DNA of 64,000 bases from Dactylis glomerata (taxonomy: Eukaryota; Streptophyta; Magnoliopsida; Poales; Poaceae), in assembly GCA_007115705.1 (NCBI GenBank), contig QXEO01000149.1, forward strand, positions 1,228,450-1,292,449, read 5' to 3'. This document shows, piece after piece, positions 44,338 through 54,663 of this stretch. Numbering within the stretch: the first letter of the stretch is position 1; each line of letters starts with the position of its first letter. The position numbers were made by a program, and so were the translations under genes. The notes beneath the pieces were generated by a model. The model was not told where the DNA came from, ran no database searches, and saw only the letters and a program-made list of their open reading frames with translations.

Positions 44338-44780
44338 GCAGAGTTGCCTGCATTGCTCCTAGAAAGGTGGCAGGGGCGCCTGCCAAGCCGAAAGGCATCA
44401 CAGTGTACTCCCACTGACCTGTATGTGTTTGGAAAGTAGTTTTTTGGCTCTTCCCCTGGTGCTAGCCTGATCTGGTGGTAGCCGGCTCTCAGATCCATCT
44501 TGGAGAACCACTGCGCTCCTGCCACCTCGTCGAGTAATTCGTCAATGACAGGCACTGGAAATTTACTAACCATGGCATATAATTCAGTGCTCTATAGTCG
44601 ACGCAAAGGCGCCAGGAGCCATCTTTTTTCTTGACCAGGATGGCAGGTGATGAAAACTGACTGGTGCTCCTTTGAATAATGACAGCAGCAAGCAGCTCTG
44701 CTACCTGTCTTTCTATTTCTGTTTTCAGTTCTGGTTTGTGCCTATATGCCATCTGATTCACAAGTTGGGCGCCCACAATG
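44338..44780 (-). pseudogene. E reverse transcriptase, N-terminal part
   Basis: The minus strand reads KPELKTEIERQVAELLAAVI, then SPAILVKKKDGSWRLCVDYRALN, and in another frame KFPVPVIDELLDEVAGAQWF with SKMDLRAGYHQIRL. These are standard fingers and palm motifs with the first catalytic aspartate (KMDLRAGY). A frameshift lies between YRALN and the FPVP segment. It is continuous with 9419-9893 once B is removed. Confidence 0.9.
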
Positions 44781-45015
44781 AGGGGAATCTTATGATCACA
44801 GTGCCTTCTAGGAGGAAGAGCCGTTGGTTCTGCAAATACTCTATAAATTGGTCGAGCAGTGCTTGAACCTCTGTCGGCATCACTTCCTCAATGTGCCCTG
44901 TATCGTCCAAAGCATACACATGAATCAAGTGCGCCCTGGCGACAGACTGAAGAAAGTTCAGATGATGATATGGTGGAGCATTGAGGTTGGACAACGCGGT
45001 GTCCTTGCAGTTGTA

Positions 45016-45411
45016 TCAGACCTGTTGCCGTGGTGATAGACAGAGTTTTGTGGACCAGTCAATATTAGGATTGTGTTGTTCGAGCCAGTCCATGCCTAAT
45101 ATCACATCAAAGGCCCCTAATGGCAGAATTTTCAGACCAGTGTAGAATTGGTGTCCTTGTGAAGACCACTCACATCTGGGCAAGAAGGAAGTGCACTTGT
45201 GCTGAGTACCATCTGCCACATTCACTCTGCAAGGCTTGACAAGTAACTGACTGCCCTGAAGTTGAGCTGCTAGTTGTTGGTTGATGAATGATGTTGAGCT
45301 GCCAGAATCTACAAGAATAAGCACCTCGTGCTTGCCAATGTAAGCATGTAACTGAATTACTCCGGACATTTCTCTTGTTGCCCTGTCAAAGCGTGAATAG
45401 ATATGGAGCAA
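45016..45411 (-). pseudogene. E aspartic protease
   Basis: An open stretch with LVDSGSSTSFINQQLA (active-site D-S-G), VNVADGTQ and FDVILGMDWLEQHNP, the usual order of chromovirus retropepsin domains that cut the polyprotein. The stretch itself is open, but neighbouring gag and RT are frameshifted. Confidence 0.88.
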
Positions 45412-46244
45412 GCTGCCTCTGTCTCTTCTGAACAGGAATCTGGTGCTTCACTGCCAGTGAGTTCCTCCTGTGAAAATAGCTCCAGCAGTTCTTCCACAAC
45501 GTGGAGCTGGACCGTCTGTCGACAGGTGTGTTCTGGCCCCATCGTTCCCCATATTTGAAAGACAAACCCTTGGCCTTGCGATAATTATGCAGAGCATTCA
45601 ACCTGCTTGTGCCGGTCTGTGTTGCTGCTACCATGCCTCTGTTATCCACAGCTTGACTGGTAGTCAGTGTAGGTGCAGCTGAAGGAGCATTTACTGTTGA
45701 TGCTCGTCTTGGAAAGGTGATGTACTTGTGATCGAGTTGTCATGGAGGTGAGATACATTCTCCTTCCGCGACTTCTTCTTGAAGGAGTGCGAGAGAACAA
45801 GTTGTATCCAAGTTAGTGGGTCGCTGCACCATGACCACGGCTTGGATGTCCGCCCAGAGTCCCTCGACAAAACGAGTAAGAAAATATTATGGATGAGTAG
45901 TATCCGAATATGACACCGAGTGATTCATCAGAATATCGAAGCGTTCAATATAATCAACAGAAGAGGTTTGCTTAATAGAGTAGAACTGCCTAATGAGTAA
46001 TTGGTGTCGATCGCGTTTGAAACGCGTGCATAACAGTGATGTGAACGAGATCCAGACTGCAGCCAGATACCCGCAGCACCGGAAAAATGGAGAATCGACA
46101 TGGGGACCCAATATGATTCGTGAGTAGAAAACATCTGAAAATACTGTTCTGCGAGTGTAACCCAGAGATTCAGGTTATCACCCGAGAAGGGAGGGAACGA
46201 AAACGCAGGTGCATTAGGACCTAATCCTACGATGATGTGACTAG
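45412..46244 (-). pseudogene. E gag, C-terminal and middle parts
   Basis: The minus strand shows FSGDNLNLWVTLAEQYF, the start of a gypsy gag domain, and YRKAKGLSFKYGERWGQNT followed by SSTLWKNCWSYF. That is the position of a CCHC knuckle, but the cysteines are replaced (SFKYGE for CFKCGE). Frames are shifted several times. Solo LTR D separates this from the gag start. Confidence 0.75.
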
Positions 46245-46249
46245 ATAGG

Positions 46250-47892
46250 TGATGCGGCACAGTGTTGATAGTTTTTCACCGTCCAGTTGGGAACCCCAAG
46301 AGGAAGTTATGATGAGTACATCAACAAATTTTCTCTCAGTAAGAAACCAAGGTATGTCGAATCCAGGAAAAAGCCAAACTCAAGAAGGTGATGCTTGCTA
46401 GCTTAGTGACACTCCAACAAGGGCGCCGTTAACGATAACGTGTTAGCGCGTCTTCAACAAGTAGCAACGTGAAACCTGCACACAACACAACCAAATACTT
46501 TGCTCCCAACTTACGATGAGGTTGTCAATCTCAATGGTTTGCTTGAAACAAAGGCATGAGCGTATCGAGTGGAAAGTGATAGTAATATGCAAGTAAAGTA
46601 AACAGTGCAAGTAAAGTAAACAGGCGATAGCAATGTAAAGGAAATAGGACCGGGGTCCATAGTTCACTAGTGGTGTCTCTCCATAAGATAAAATAACACA
46701 TGCTGGGTAAACAAATTACAGTTGAGCAATTGATAGAATAAAGACAACGTGCATATGTCGAGAGGATCACTATGAGATTTACTCTGGGCATTACAACAAG
46801 ATACATAGACCGCCATCCAACTGCATCTATGACTTATAATCCACTTGTGGCGAATCAATTTGAGAACTCCACAAGTATTAAGTTGCGAACAACAGATAAC
46901 TGCATTAAGCAAAGTGTGTAATGTAAATAAAGCATATTCCCTTGAGCATATGAATGTTATTTTCTCTCTAGTGGCAACAACACATCTACAACCTTAGAGG
47001 TTTCTATCACTCCCCCAAATTAAATAGAGACATGAACCCACTATCGAGCATAAATACCCCCTCTTGGAGTCACTAGCAACTACTCGGCCAAGATAGCTAC
47101 TAACAACGGAGAGCATCCAAGATCATAAACAACATAGAGATAACATAAGATAATATTCAGAACATCAACTCAATCATAACACCAATATTCATCAGATCCT
47201 AACAAACACAACAAGTAGAATTACATAACGGTGATCTCGATCATGTAAAGCAGCTCACGAGATCTAAACATGAAGCACATGGTGGAGAAGACAACCAACT
47301 AGCTACTGATATGGACCCATAGTCCAAGGTAGACTACTCACTCATCGCGCCGAAGGCAAGCGTGGCGATGAAGAAAACCTCCGGTGGCGATTCCCCTCTC
47401 CGGCAGGGTGCCGGGAAGAGCTTCTGGACTCTCCCGATCTCGGGTCGACGACGGCGGCGGATCGCGATATGTTTCTGGAAAAGTGATCGGGTCTTTAGGT
47501 TTTTCCCTTCGGGGGGTCTTTATAGGCGAAGGGGCGGCGCCAGAGGTGGGCCAGGGTGGCCTCACCACCAGGGGCGCGGGCCAGGGCCAGGCCGTGCCGC
47601 CCTGTGGTGTGGCTGCCCTGTGGCCCCCCTCCGTCTCTTCTTCGGTTCTCTAGAAGCTTCGGTAAATTTCTGGACGTTCGGCTTTTGTTTCGTCCAATTT
47701 CGAGAATATTTACTGTGTAACTTTTCTGAACACAAAAACAGCAGAAAACAGGGAACTGGCACTGTGGCATCTCGTTAATAGGTTAGTTTCGGAAAATGCA
47801 TAAAAATGCCACGAAGTGTAACGAAACACTAAGCAAATGGTGTAAAACAAGCATGGAGCATCAAAAAATATAGATACGTTAGAGACGTATCA
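46250..47892 (-). mobile_element. Solo LTR D (Athila-like)
   Basis: A single LTR of 1643 bp, TGATGCGGC...GACGTATCA, with a perfect target duplication ATAGG at 46245-46249 and 47893-47897. It has no internal region, so the element was lost by recombination between its LTRs. It interrupts the gag of E. It is more diverged from A and B than they are from each other. Confidence 0.93.
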
Positions 47893-47897
47893 ATAGG

Positions 47898-48342
47898 ACA
47901 AGGGGATCAGCTGTGGCTGGTAAAGGATGTTGCAGGGAGATTGTACCCGTGACCAGAGGCAGAGACGGCGACACGGTGGCCACCGCCGCAGGACCTCCGG
48001 GAGAAGCGCTGTCGCCGTGGCCGAATTGCCTGTCGATCACGCGTTTGTTGAAGAAGGTGGGCGCGGTGGGGACGCCCGGCACCTCCAATCCACTCGCGGC
48101 AGCCGCTAATGACGGCTGCGCGCTTGAGATCCGTGGCCGTAGCTTGCAGATCGGCGAAACGTGCTTCCAGATCTGGCTTCCAGCCGCACAGATCGGTCAG
48201 CCGATCTGACTGGTTGACGATCTGCTGGACCAGCGAGTCGTACTTGTGCATGACGGCGTCGAGGCGGGTGTTGACAGAGCGCTGGAGTTGTGCCATGTCG
48301 CCCTTGAGCGAGTTGAGGTAGTCCTTCAGCGCCGGGTCCATG
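47898..48342 (-). pseudogene. E gag, N-terminal part
   Basis: From ATG at 48340-48342 the minus strand reads DPALKDYLNSLKGDMAQLQ then DRLTDLCGWKPDLEARFADL, an amphipathic start typical of chromovirus gag. The frame shifts after about 75 residues in a GC-rich stretch. It begins about 100 bp inside the 5' LTR. Confidence 0.75.
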
Positions 48343-48426
48343 GTGTCGAAGAGACGGCGGCGATCCGCCGTGTAGCGACGAGTATCTCGAATGGTGGGGG
48401 TGGTGGAGCAATTGAGGATCGGCTGG

Positions 48427-48438
48427 TCTCTGATACCA
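48427..48438 (-). promoter_or_regulatory. Primer binding site of E (tRNA-iMet)
   Basis: TGGTATCAGAGA on the minus strand, 5 bp inside the 5' LTR, matches initiator tRNA-Met except the last base. Confidence 0.8.
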
Positions 48439-48443
48439 CCAGA

Positions 48444-48760
48444 TGTTAGGGTATTGGTGGGGAGTTCTTTCAGAGTATCGAGTTCATCACAGATCCTACG
48501 TACATGCTCAACAAGCAAAGGAAATTCGAACTATCCTATTACAAGGGTAGTCGTCGCCGCCAATTTTCGCCGTGATCCCGAGGATGATCTTCTTCTCTAC
48601 TCCTCTGCTTCTTATCTTGTTCGGAAGGTACCGCAGTCACCGTGTCCACTCAGGCCCGACGTGGCGACGGTTGGGCTGGGCCAGTCTCTTAGGCCTTGGG
48701 CTTCGAGGTTTCAGGTGCGTGCTTTCTTCAGTGTTCCTGTCTTCAGTAGCGGTGCTGACA
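48444..48760 (-). repeat. 5' LTR of element E
   Basis: 317 bp, TGTTAGGG...GCTGACA, followed by the target duplication CCAAG at 48761-48765. Confidence 0.93.
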
Positions 48761-48765
48761 CCAAG

Positions 48766-48884
48766 CAGGTGTGGCCGACCAACTGGAGGCTTGTTGATCT
48801 GCCGGGAAGTGTGGACATGGAAAATTGCTGGACACTGCCTCGCAAGGCTTATGGACCCTAATGGCGAGTTGCAGCAGCTCATAT
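48766..48884 (+). pseudogene. F-box/LRR pseudogene, resumed after element E
   Basis: Reads VWPTNWRLVDLPGSVDMENC then WTLPRKAYGPNGELQQLISA, a segment of an F-box LRR protein preceding the part that resumes at 49371. The bases CAGG(...)TGTGGCCGACC continue directly from 7331 when E is removed, as unit 1 shows. Confidence 0.8.
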
Positions 48885-49370
48885 CGGCATGTCGGAAGGT
48901 ACAACAGGTTGTGGCATGATTCTCAGAGATGATCAAGGGAATATAATTTTTTCAGCGTGTCGGTTTCTACCAAGATGTGTTGAAGCTGTTGAAGCAAAAC
49001 TTCTTGCTTGCAGAGATGGATTGGAAATAGCCCTTGAGAACAGCCATTTACCGATCATAATTGAGTCTAATTGTGTTCGAGTCGTTTCAGCTTCGATGGA
49101 AAAGATAGCAGATCGTTCGCCGTACTTCAATATCATCTCAGACATTAGGCTTTTAGCTAATTGTGATAGATTATGCAAGTTTGTAAAAGTAGACCGTTTG
49201 GAGGTTAGGGTTAGTCACTGTCTCGCAAATTTTGCAAGGACAGATCATATTACGGATGTTTGGCACGGGTCAGGTCCTGATTTTGTTTTTCAGGAGTTTG
49301 ATCGGGAGCTTCTTGTAATCCCTAATTCTTAATAAAGGTCGGTTTTTACCCGCAAAAAAAAAGATAGAGG
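48885..49370 (+). mobile_element. LINE 3' fragment with RNase H domain
   Basis: Encodes a LINE RNase H domain (GCGMILRDDQGNIIFSACRF, VEAVEAKLLACRDGLEIA, IIESNCVRVV, VSHCLANFARTDHITDVW), then AATAAAGGTCGG and an A-run at 49354-49362. It interrupts the F-box pseudogene of duplication unit 2. Relative to unit 1 about 25 bp of target are missing and I see no target duplication, so insertion came with a small deletion. Confidence 0.85.
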
Positions 49371-50159
49371 AGTGCCAGAGCATCGAGGAGATAGCAGTGA
49401 CAAGCCCCCCGCCTGAGAAGCTACGCCATGATCTGCTGCCACAACGCCAGCAGGATCGAGAGGCACAACAAAAGGTGCCCACCAACCTCGTTCTTTACGA
49501 TCATAAGCTACACAGGAATCACAACGGTGAAGATTTAAATCTGCGAAAAGATTTCCAGCAAAACACCAGAAGATCTTGCTCCAGTTACAAGGCCCATCAC
49601 TCATCAGCCAGTGCACCAAGCTGGCATGCCTTCACCTTTCCTTGCGTCCATCAATGGTCTACTACAGCAGCATATGCACAAGTGTCCTGCGTGGCCTTGA
49701 TAGCCTCACGCACCTGAGCCTCCAGGCTGCTTGCCCACAGACCACGCCATCCGGTTGGACTCTAGCTTGCTTGTCATTACAAGTACCTGGAGGTGTTTCC
49801 TCTGGGTCCAAACCTCTAAAGGAAAAGAAGCCGACATGCTACACGGACGATGACATACCAAGTCAGATTCAGATGCCGAGCCGGAAGACAGCACTGTCAC
49901 TGATGTGTCAAGTATAGCAGCAGGATGCCTGGTGGCGGACATACGTTAGATGCTTGAAATACAATCTGAAAAGAATCAATTTTACCTACAAAGGACGGCC
50001 TCTCGAAAAGATACTTTCAAGGTTTCTGCTCTCCAGGCCGCAGTGTTGGAGAAATTCTCAGTCACTTTAGCAGCTGGGCTTTATCCACATAAGAAGGGGA
50101 CTATAAAGGAGCCAAAATATTGGCGATGGAACAACCATACCAGAGTAAACTGCAACTAG
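49371..50159 (+). pseudogene. F-box pseudogene, LRR to FBD C-terminus
   Basis: Continues EECQSIEEIAVTSP with an extra C in a C-run that shifts the frame (compare unit 1), then VYYSSICTSVLRGLDSLTHL. Past the end of the duplication it carries on into sequence unit 1 lacks, and finishes with LKRINFTYKGRPLEKILSRF, a frameshift, and LEKFSVTLAAGLYPHKKGTI ending at TAG 50157-50159. That tail is the typical grass FBD end. It shows the parent gene ran on the plus strand. At least three frameshifts, a LINE and a gypsy element disable it. Confidence 0.8.
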
Positions 50160-50588
50160 ATGGCAGCAAAAGTTGCTTGCACATGTAAAAAGATGATGAT
50201 TTGCATGAATATTTCTCTACTAAGTTCACTAACCCCACTAGGACCGGATGGGCAACTAATGTCAGACAGGCCCTCGTGCTAAGTTGCAGAAGGCAGACCA
50301 TTCGATAAAAAAAGTGAAAACAATACATCTGATAAAATAGAAAAAGCACCCGGTAAGGATAATGGCATTCATTTCCAAGGCAAAATAATTTTCCATGAGT
50401 TACGATGTGATTGACAAAACTATCTATATATGCATCCGTGATCTGAACTGTAAGTCTGGAACAAACAAACAACGAACTTACTAGTATGTACAAAATGCAT
50501 TATTTACACCAACACTAAGCTGCTACAAAAACTTAGTGCTATAGTAGTCCTAAATTATTCCTCAAGTGGTCAGCAAAAGTCTAGATAA
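50160..50588. other. No gene recognised
   Basis: Probable former 3' flank of the pseudogene. Nothing else is identifiable. Confidence 0.4.
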
Positions 50589-50670
50589 AGGGCAGCCCCG
50601 TGCATGAAACTCCCGCTTTGCGCGGGGTCCAGAGAAGGGTCCGACCACTTGAGGTCTATACGCAGCCTTT
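50589..50670 (+). mobile_element. Au-SINE-like body, truncated
   Basis: The series GGGCAGCCCCGTGCATGAAA, CTCCCGC, GGGTCCAGAGAAGGGTCCGA and TATACGCAGCCTTT matches my recollection of the plant Au SINE. GGGTCCGACC would be its pol III B box. The usual T-rich tail is missing. Confidence 0.75.
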
Positions 50671-51140
50671 AATTCTAGACCATAACTACATTTAATTCTT
50701 TCTTTAGCAATAGTGGACAATTAGCATTCGGCGCAGACCAAAGTTGACCAGTTTGCACTCTTTGTCCCGCACCTCAATCCAATGTGATCTATTTTTGAAG
50801 GTTTGTAAAAAATGCTGACCTCTGGCTGTGAGAACGCAAATGAGTCTCTAGCATTCTCACTCAGAAAAAATGGCGACATAAACCAACACGCCATGGGGAG
50901 TTAGGGAGTATACCGACAGTATTCATAAAACTGGTATGTAGTACTAACAATATTGCCATTTAAGCACTAAAATCCATACGTGCAGTCAATAAACTTCCAG
51001 GCATATAGGTGGCAGGGTACGCAAAGACGTGCTTAATCGCGCTGAGCAAAGTAATAAATCAAATGAGTGAGGACTTACAAAATGTAGCAGCACCCATGTT
51101 TTGCAGAGGCCTCGTTGGCGTCAATGGCGATCGGCAGGCT
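50671..51140. other. No gene recognised
   Basis: Mixed sequence without coding or repeat structure I can name. Confidence 0.4.
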
Positions 51141-51652
51141 CGGGAGGAACTGCTACGACATGGTAATTAACGAGGATCATTCATTTTCTGGGCTGTAGAA
51201 TCGGAAAAAAGGAGGAAACAGTAGTTGAACCATTTGGTCGAACACGTACCGGACAACACCTTTATACGACTTAAATAATTTGCGCCGGCGAGCCGACGCA
51301 GGTGGAACAGCCAAAAACCTTGCATCGCCGGGCCAGCGAACCGGTTGAGCGGCGCGCCCCCGGGCCTCCGACGAGCGGAGGAGTGCCGCAGTGGAGGTCG
51401 ACGCATTGCCGCGGAAGGAGGGCGGTGGAGATTCTCACGAACGATTTGGCTCTGGACTCTGGGGAGTGGGAGGGCATGGATGGTGGTAGCGCGCGCTTGG
51501 AGGAAGAAGACGTCGTGACTCGTGAGTCATGGCTCAAGGAATTGGCCGGTGACCCGTTGTGATTGCAGGAGCGGAAGCGTAGTGCGGTGGTGGAACTTCC
51601 GACAGTGCCGTTTCCCACACTGCGTGCTATGGAGTACCAGCCTTATGATTAG
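51141..51652 (+). pseudogene. Unidentified GC-rich exon-like remnant
   Basis: An abrupt GC-rich island. The plus strand has an open stretch at 51302-51562, and after GTGATTGCAG a possible exon (51569-51652) reading ERKRSAVVELPTVPFPTLRA then MEYQPYD and a TAG. I recognise no family, and the minus strand is also open for 115 codons, so coding strand is uncertain. Confidence 0.25.
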
Positions 51653-52012
51653 TTATCTTCTTTTTTTTTTTTGACAATATGACTTCTCTTGTTTTACAAC
51701 TTGGTGGGAGGAGGGTTATTTTTTGCTGAAATTTTGGAAGTATCTTTTTGCTCACATATTGTAGTTTCGATAATTTTTAGTTTCGCTTGCAAACATTTGC
51801 TCCCGGCTAAAGAAACCAGTTTTAAAGATCAAGATAATCTGGTGTTTCAAAAAAAGATCAAGATAATCTGAAAATTTTCAGACACATATCCATGTCCGTT
51901 TCACATGTGCATGTATCGAATTTTCCCACACTGCGTGCTATGGGAGTACCAGCCGTATGATTATGAGTTATCTTGTTTTACAGCTTGGTGGGAGGAGGGT
52001 TTTTTTGGTGAA
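51612..52012 (+). repeat. Direct duplication about 310 bp apart
   Basis: TCCCACACTGCGTGCTATGG followed by AGTACCAGCC(T/G)TATGATTA occurs at about 51612 and 51926. Each copy is followed by CTTGTTTTACA(A/G)CTTGGTGGGAGGAGGGTT, in the first copy after a T-run. Confidence 0.85.
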
Positions 52013-52038
52013 CTTTTTGAAATGATCTGCTAGTTGAC

Positions 52039-52455
52039 TTGCCTGGCCATGGTTTTTTCTACCATGTCACTGATTTGCTTGTTCCTCATCAAACTCATCA
52101 CCATGTTCCACTGTTTTTTTCCTCGAGTCAGCTCTACCTTGTCTTTCTCATCTTTATCTGCACATGCTCGTGATCGTCCGAGCTGACCGGCGATGAGTGT
52201 ATCTGTTCCACCGGTTAGAATACGTATACGAATTAGGTAGACTAGAACTCTATAATTTATACCTCAAGTCTCTATCTATCCTCGTGTATCTTTTTATATA
52301 CCCTACGAGTGTCCAAGCAATACAACAACAACAACACACCTACAGGGCTACAGCCTGGTCCCGTAATGTTAACTGAGTCATGGAGGAGCGCATCCTTTCG
52401 AACGCTTCAGCCATGGCGGCAGCAGCGTCGAGGAGGTCCTCCGTGTAGACGTACA
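52039..52455 (+). repeat. Diverged duplication, copy 1
   Basis: TTTTTTCTACCATGTCACTG, CCTCATCAAACTCATCACCA, a CCGGCGATGAG segment and TCATGGAGGAGCGCA...CCATGGCGGC match 52929-53216 in the same order. Copy 1 contains an extra segment of about 130 bp (52207-52336) with TTTTTATATACCC. Confidence 0.88.
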
Positions 52456-52751
52456 CTATCCACCTCCCACTCTCCTAGTCCCAACGCGTTCTGACCACTA
52501 ACCATAACTTTGTGCCGAAAGGTGAGGGTAGTCTGATGCGGTGTTGGAGGGCTCGAGGAAGGGCAGATGAAGCAGAGGCGGAGGTGGAGGTAGGTGGTAG
52601 AAGAAAGGTCGGCAGCGGGGTGCCTTTCCTCTGTCTTTCTCAGGAGCGCCTGAGAGAGAACAAACGTAGAGGGTTAAGAAAACTAGGCTGACTGGGTATC
52701 TTGGTGACATGGTAGGATATAATCATGATCTAACCGGTAAATTCGTGAGAT

Positions 52752-52929
52752 GGGTGTGTTTTAGACGGCTTTCAGAGTTCGGGGTTGTAATTTGAACCAT
52801 ATCAAAGTATAGGGTTGTAAGCTGAACTTGATGAAAAGTTTATGGGTGTAATTTGGACTTATTACAACCCCATACTTCGATATAGTTCAAAATACACACT
52901 CAAACTCCCAAAACCGTTCAAAACACACC
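52752..52929. mobile_element. Foldback MITE (about 178 bp hairpin)
   Basis: The left half from GGGTGTGTTTTAGACGG pairs imperfectly with the right half ending CCGTTCAAAACACACC along most of its length (for example ATATCAAAGTAT with ATACTTCGATAT). The loop is near 52835-52858. No clear target duplication; superfamily unknown. Confidence 0.65.
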
Positions 52930-53216
52930 TGCCTGACCATGATTTTTTCTACCATGTCACTTGTTTGTTTGTTCCTCATCAAACTCATCACCATGTTCCA
53001 CTGTTTTTTCCTCTAGTCCACTCTACCTTGTCTTTCACATCTTTATCTGGACACGCCTGCGATCATCCGAGCTCGCCGGCGATGAGCATATCTGTTTTTA
53101 GAGGGCTATACATGCCTGGTCCCGTACTGTTAACCTAGTCATGGAGGAGCGCAGCTTTTCGAAAGCTTCAACCATGGCGGCGGCGGCGATGACGGTGTCC
53201 TCCATGTAGACGCACA
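52929..53216 (+). repeat. Diverged duplication, copy 2
   Basis: Second copy of 52039-52455, starting exactly at the edge of the foldback MITE and ending where the H LTR begins. Confidence 0.85.
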
Positions 53217-53217
53217 T

Positions 53218-53577
53218 TGACAAGGGTATAACTACCAAGGCCTGCCATCTTAGTATCCCTAGGGCCCGTTCAGGTAATAGCCCATGGAAACTAGGCCCAA
53301 GTATAGTCATGGTCAAAATACGAGGTCATATTGTAATCCGCATTGTAATTTGTATTGAACCCGACCGGTTCTTCGAAACCTGGCCACCTATATATAGGGG
53401 CCAGGAGAGGCCGGCCAGGGACAGATTGAGATTGAGCCAATTGTTTACTAGCTTATTCTCAACATGCACCAAGTTTTGCCTTATTTATCTGAATCTTTAC
53501 CTTTGAGTTTATCTCACGCCCTCTTCCCCCGATCCTAAGTCCTTCATCTAGGATATTTTCCGAGTTAACCCTTGTTA
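53218..53577 (+). repeat. H 5' LTR (about 360 bp)
   Basis: Likely TGACAAGG...CTTGTTA, the last base pair altered from the expected TG...CA. TATATATA at about 53389-53396 is a promoter candidate. Boundaries are inferred from the primer site and from the end of the neighbouring duplication. Confidence 0.6.
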
Positions 53578-53613
53578 ATTGGTGCCAACCGTGGAGACCT
53601 TGGGCATTGAATC

Positions 53614-54663
53614 ATGAATTCAACGGCTTTTTCGCTTCCATCCAACAGTAACTCGAAGATCGACGGAAACCATATCACATTTGGAGCCGTAGATTTTCAA
53701 CCTCATCCACCAAACTTAGCTTCGGTCTTTGCAAACTTGGACCAGGAGATAGATCTGACGATCGGGAGTCTCAAATTTCACGTTGGGTCTCTAGGATCAG
53801 TTCGCCTTTTGGATCCACCAAATTCGGGTCCGTCGGCAGGACAAATCGCGTCCGCGGCAAGATCAGAAACCTCGGTTGGCTCTTCCAGCGAGGTAAACTC
53901 ACCGGTCAGCTTCAAGCCGACGGAAAACAGAGAAAGCACAGTTGAAGAACTCAACGAAATCATGGAAAACCTCGACTTAGGGGAATCATCGGGTCACTCA
54001 GATAAGGGATCCGACTATTACTTCGACAACGACCATCAGTGAGGAGAGGACTTCATGATCTGTTGCGATAGCACCTCTGAAAAATCCACAGACACGTGGA
54101 AAACAAGATTGGAACTCCATGATGATGACCAGACACTCTTCTCGAGTTCTAGAAGCAACATCAATCATCAGTATCAAGTCTTCGCCATCATCGGTGACAA
54201 CTCAGAGAAATTTGATGATAACGATAATCCAATAATCAACCCAGCAAACGTAACCAGAGGCGCAAATCATATGGCAGAGGGAAACACCACGGATTCTATG
54301 GCAACCAGAGCAAAGGTACGACTAACAGTCAATGAGTGGAAGACAATTAAAGCAGCGGTCAGCAACGGTGTAGCCATCCCAATAGATGCAAGGAGAGAGG
54401 TACTCTTAGGATATCATTATGCCCTACATTGGCAATCGAAGCAACTAGAAAGAGAAAAAGTGAAATAAGGAAAAGGCGAGAATCAGTGAGTGCAGCAAGT
54501 AAAGCTTTCCACGAAGCACGCAACAATACATCACACACAAACATCGGTAGGCATAATAGGCACGGTTCTCGGGTCGAAAATCTTGAGCACGCAGACAGGA
54601 GGAACCTCTCGAGAAACCTTGATTCATCTTTCTTATCATTCGACGAACGAGGCAACATCATGC
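53614..54663 (+). pseudogene. H gag, N-terminal part
   Basis: Begins MNSTAFSLPSNSNSKIDGNH. A TGA (54040-54042) interrupts, the same frame continues from MICCDSTSEK to 54468, then the reading shifts to the frame ending RNLSRNLDSSFLSFDERGNI at 54660. Ser/Asn-rich and acidic, with no domain before the true gag region. Solo LTR F follows. Confidence 0.75.

Larger units (their letters stand above)
7332..48760 (-). mobile_element. Ty3/gypsy chromovirus-type LTR retrotransposon (element E)
   Basis: Two 317-bp LTRs (7332-7648 and 48444-48760) start TGTTAGGG and end GCTGACA, flanked by a perfect 5-bp target duplication CCAAG (7327-7331 and 48761-48765). On the minus strand the order is gag, protease, reverse transcriptase, RNase H, integrase, chromodomain, the Ty3/gypsy order with a chromovirus tail. 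The unit-1 duplicate at 6466-6480 shows the empty target. The element is split by B at 9893/44333 and by solo LTR D at 46250-47892. Stops and frameshifts make it non-functional. By eye the LTRs differ at about 25 of 317 positions, so it is the oldest dated insertion here. Its domain sequences look Reina-like; this is from recollection. Confidence 0.93.
6961..49724 (+). repeat. Tandem segmental duplication, unit 2 (split by insertions)
   Basis: Second copy of 6092-6960. It runs 6961-7331, is interrupted by the gypsy element E (7332-48760) and its target duplication, then continues 48766-49724. A further LINE fragment lies at 48885-49370. Unit 1 and unit 2 are close to identical, with scattered substitutions and indels. 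Confidence 0.85.

Noticed and set aside
46250..47892. Second complete Athila-like element at this position
   Set aside because: Only one LTR lies between the ATAGG duplications; no interior sequence, so it is a solo LTR.
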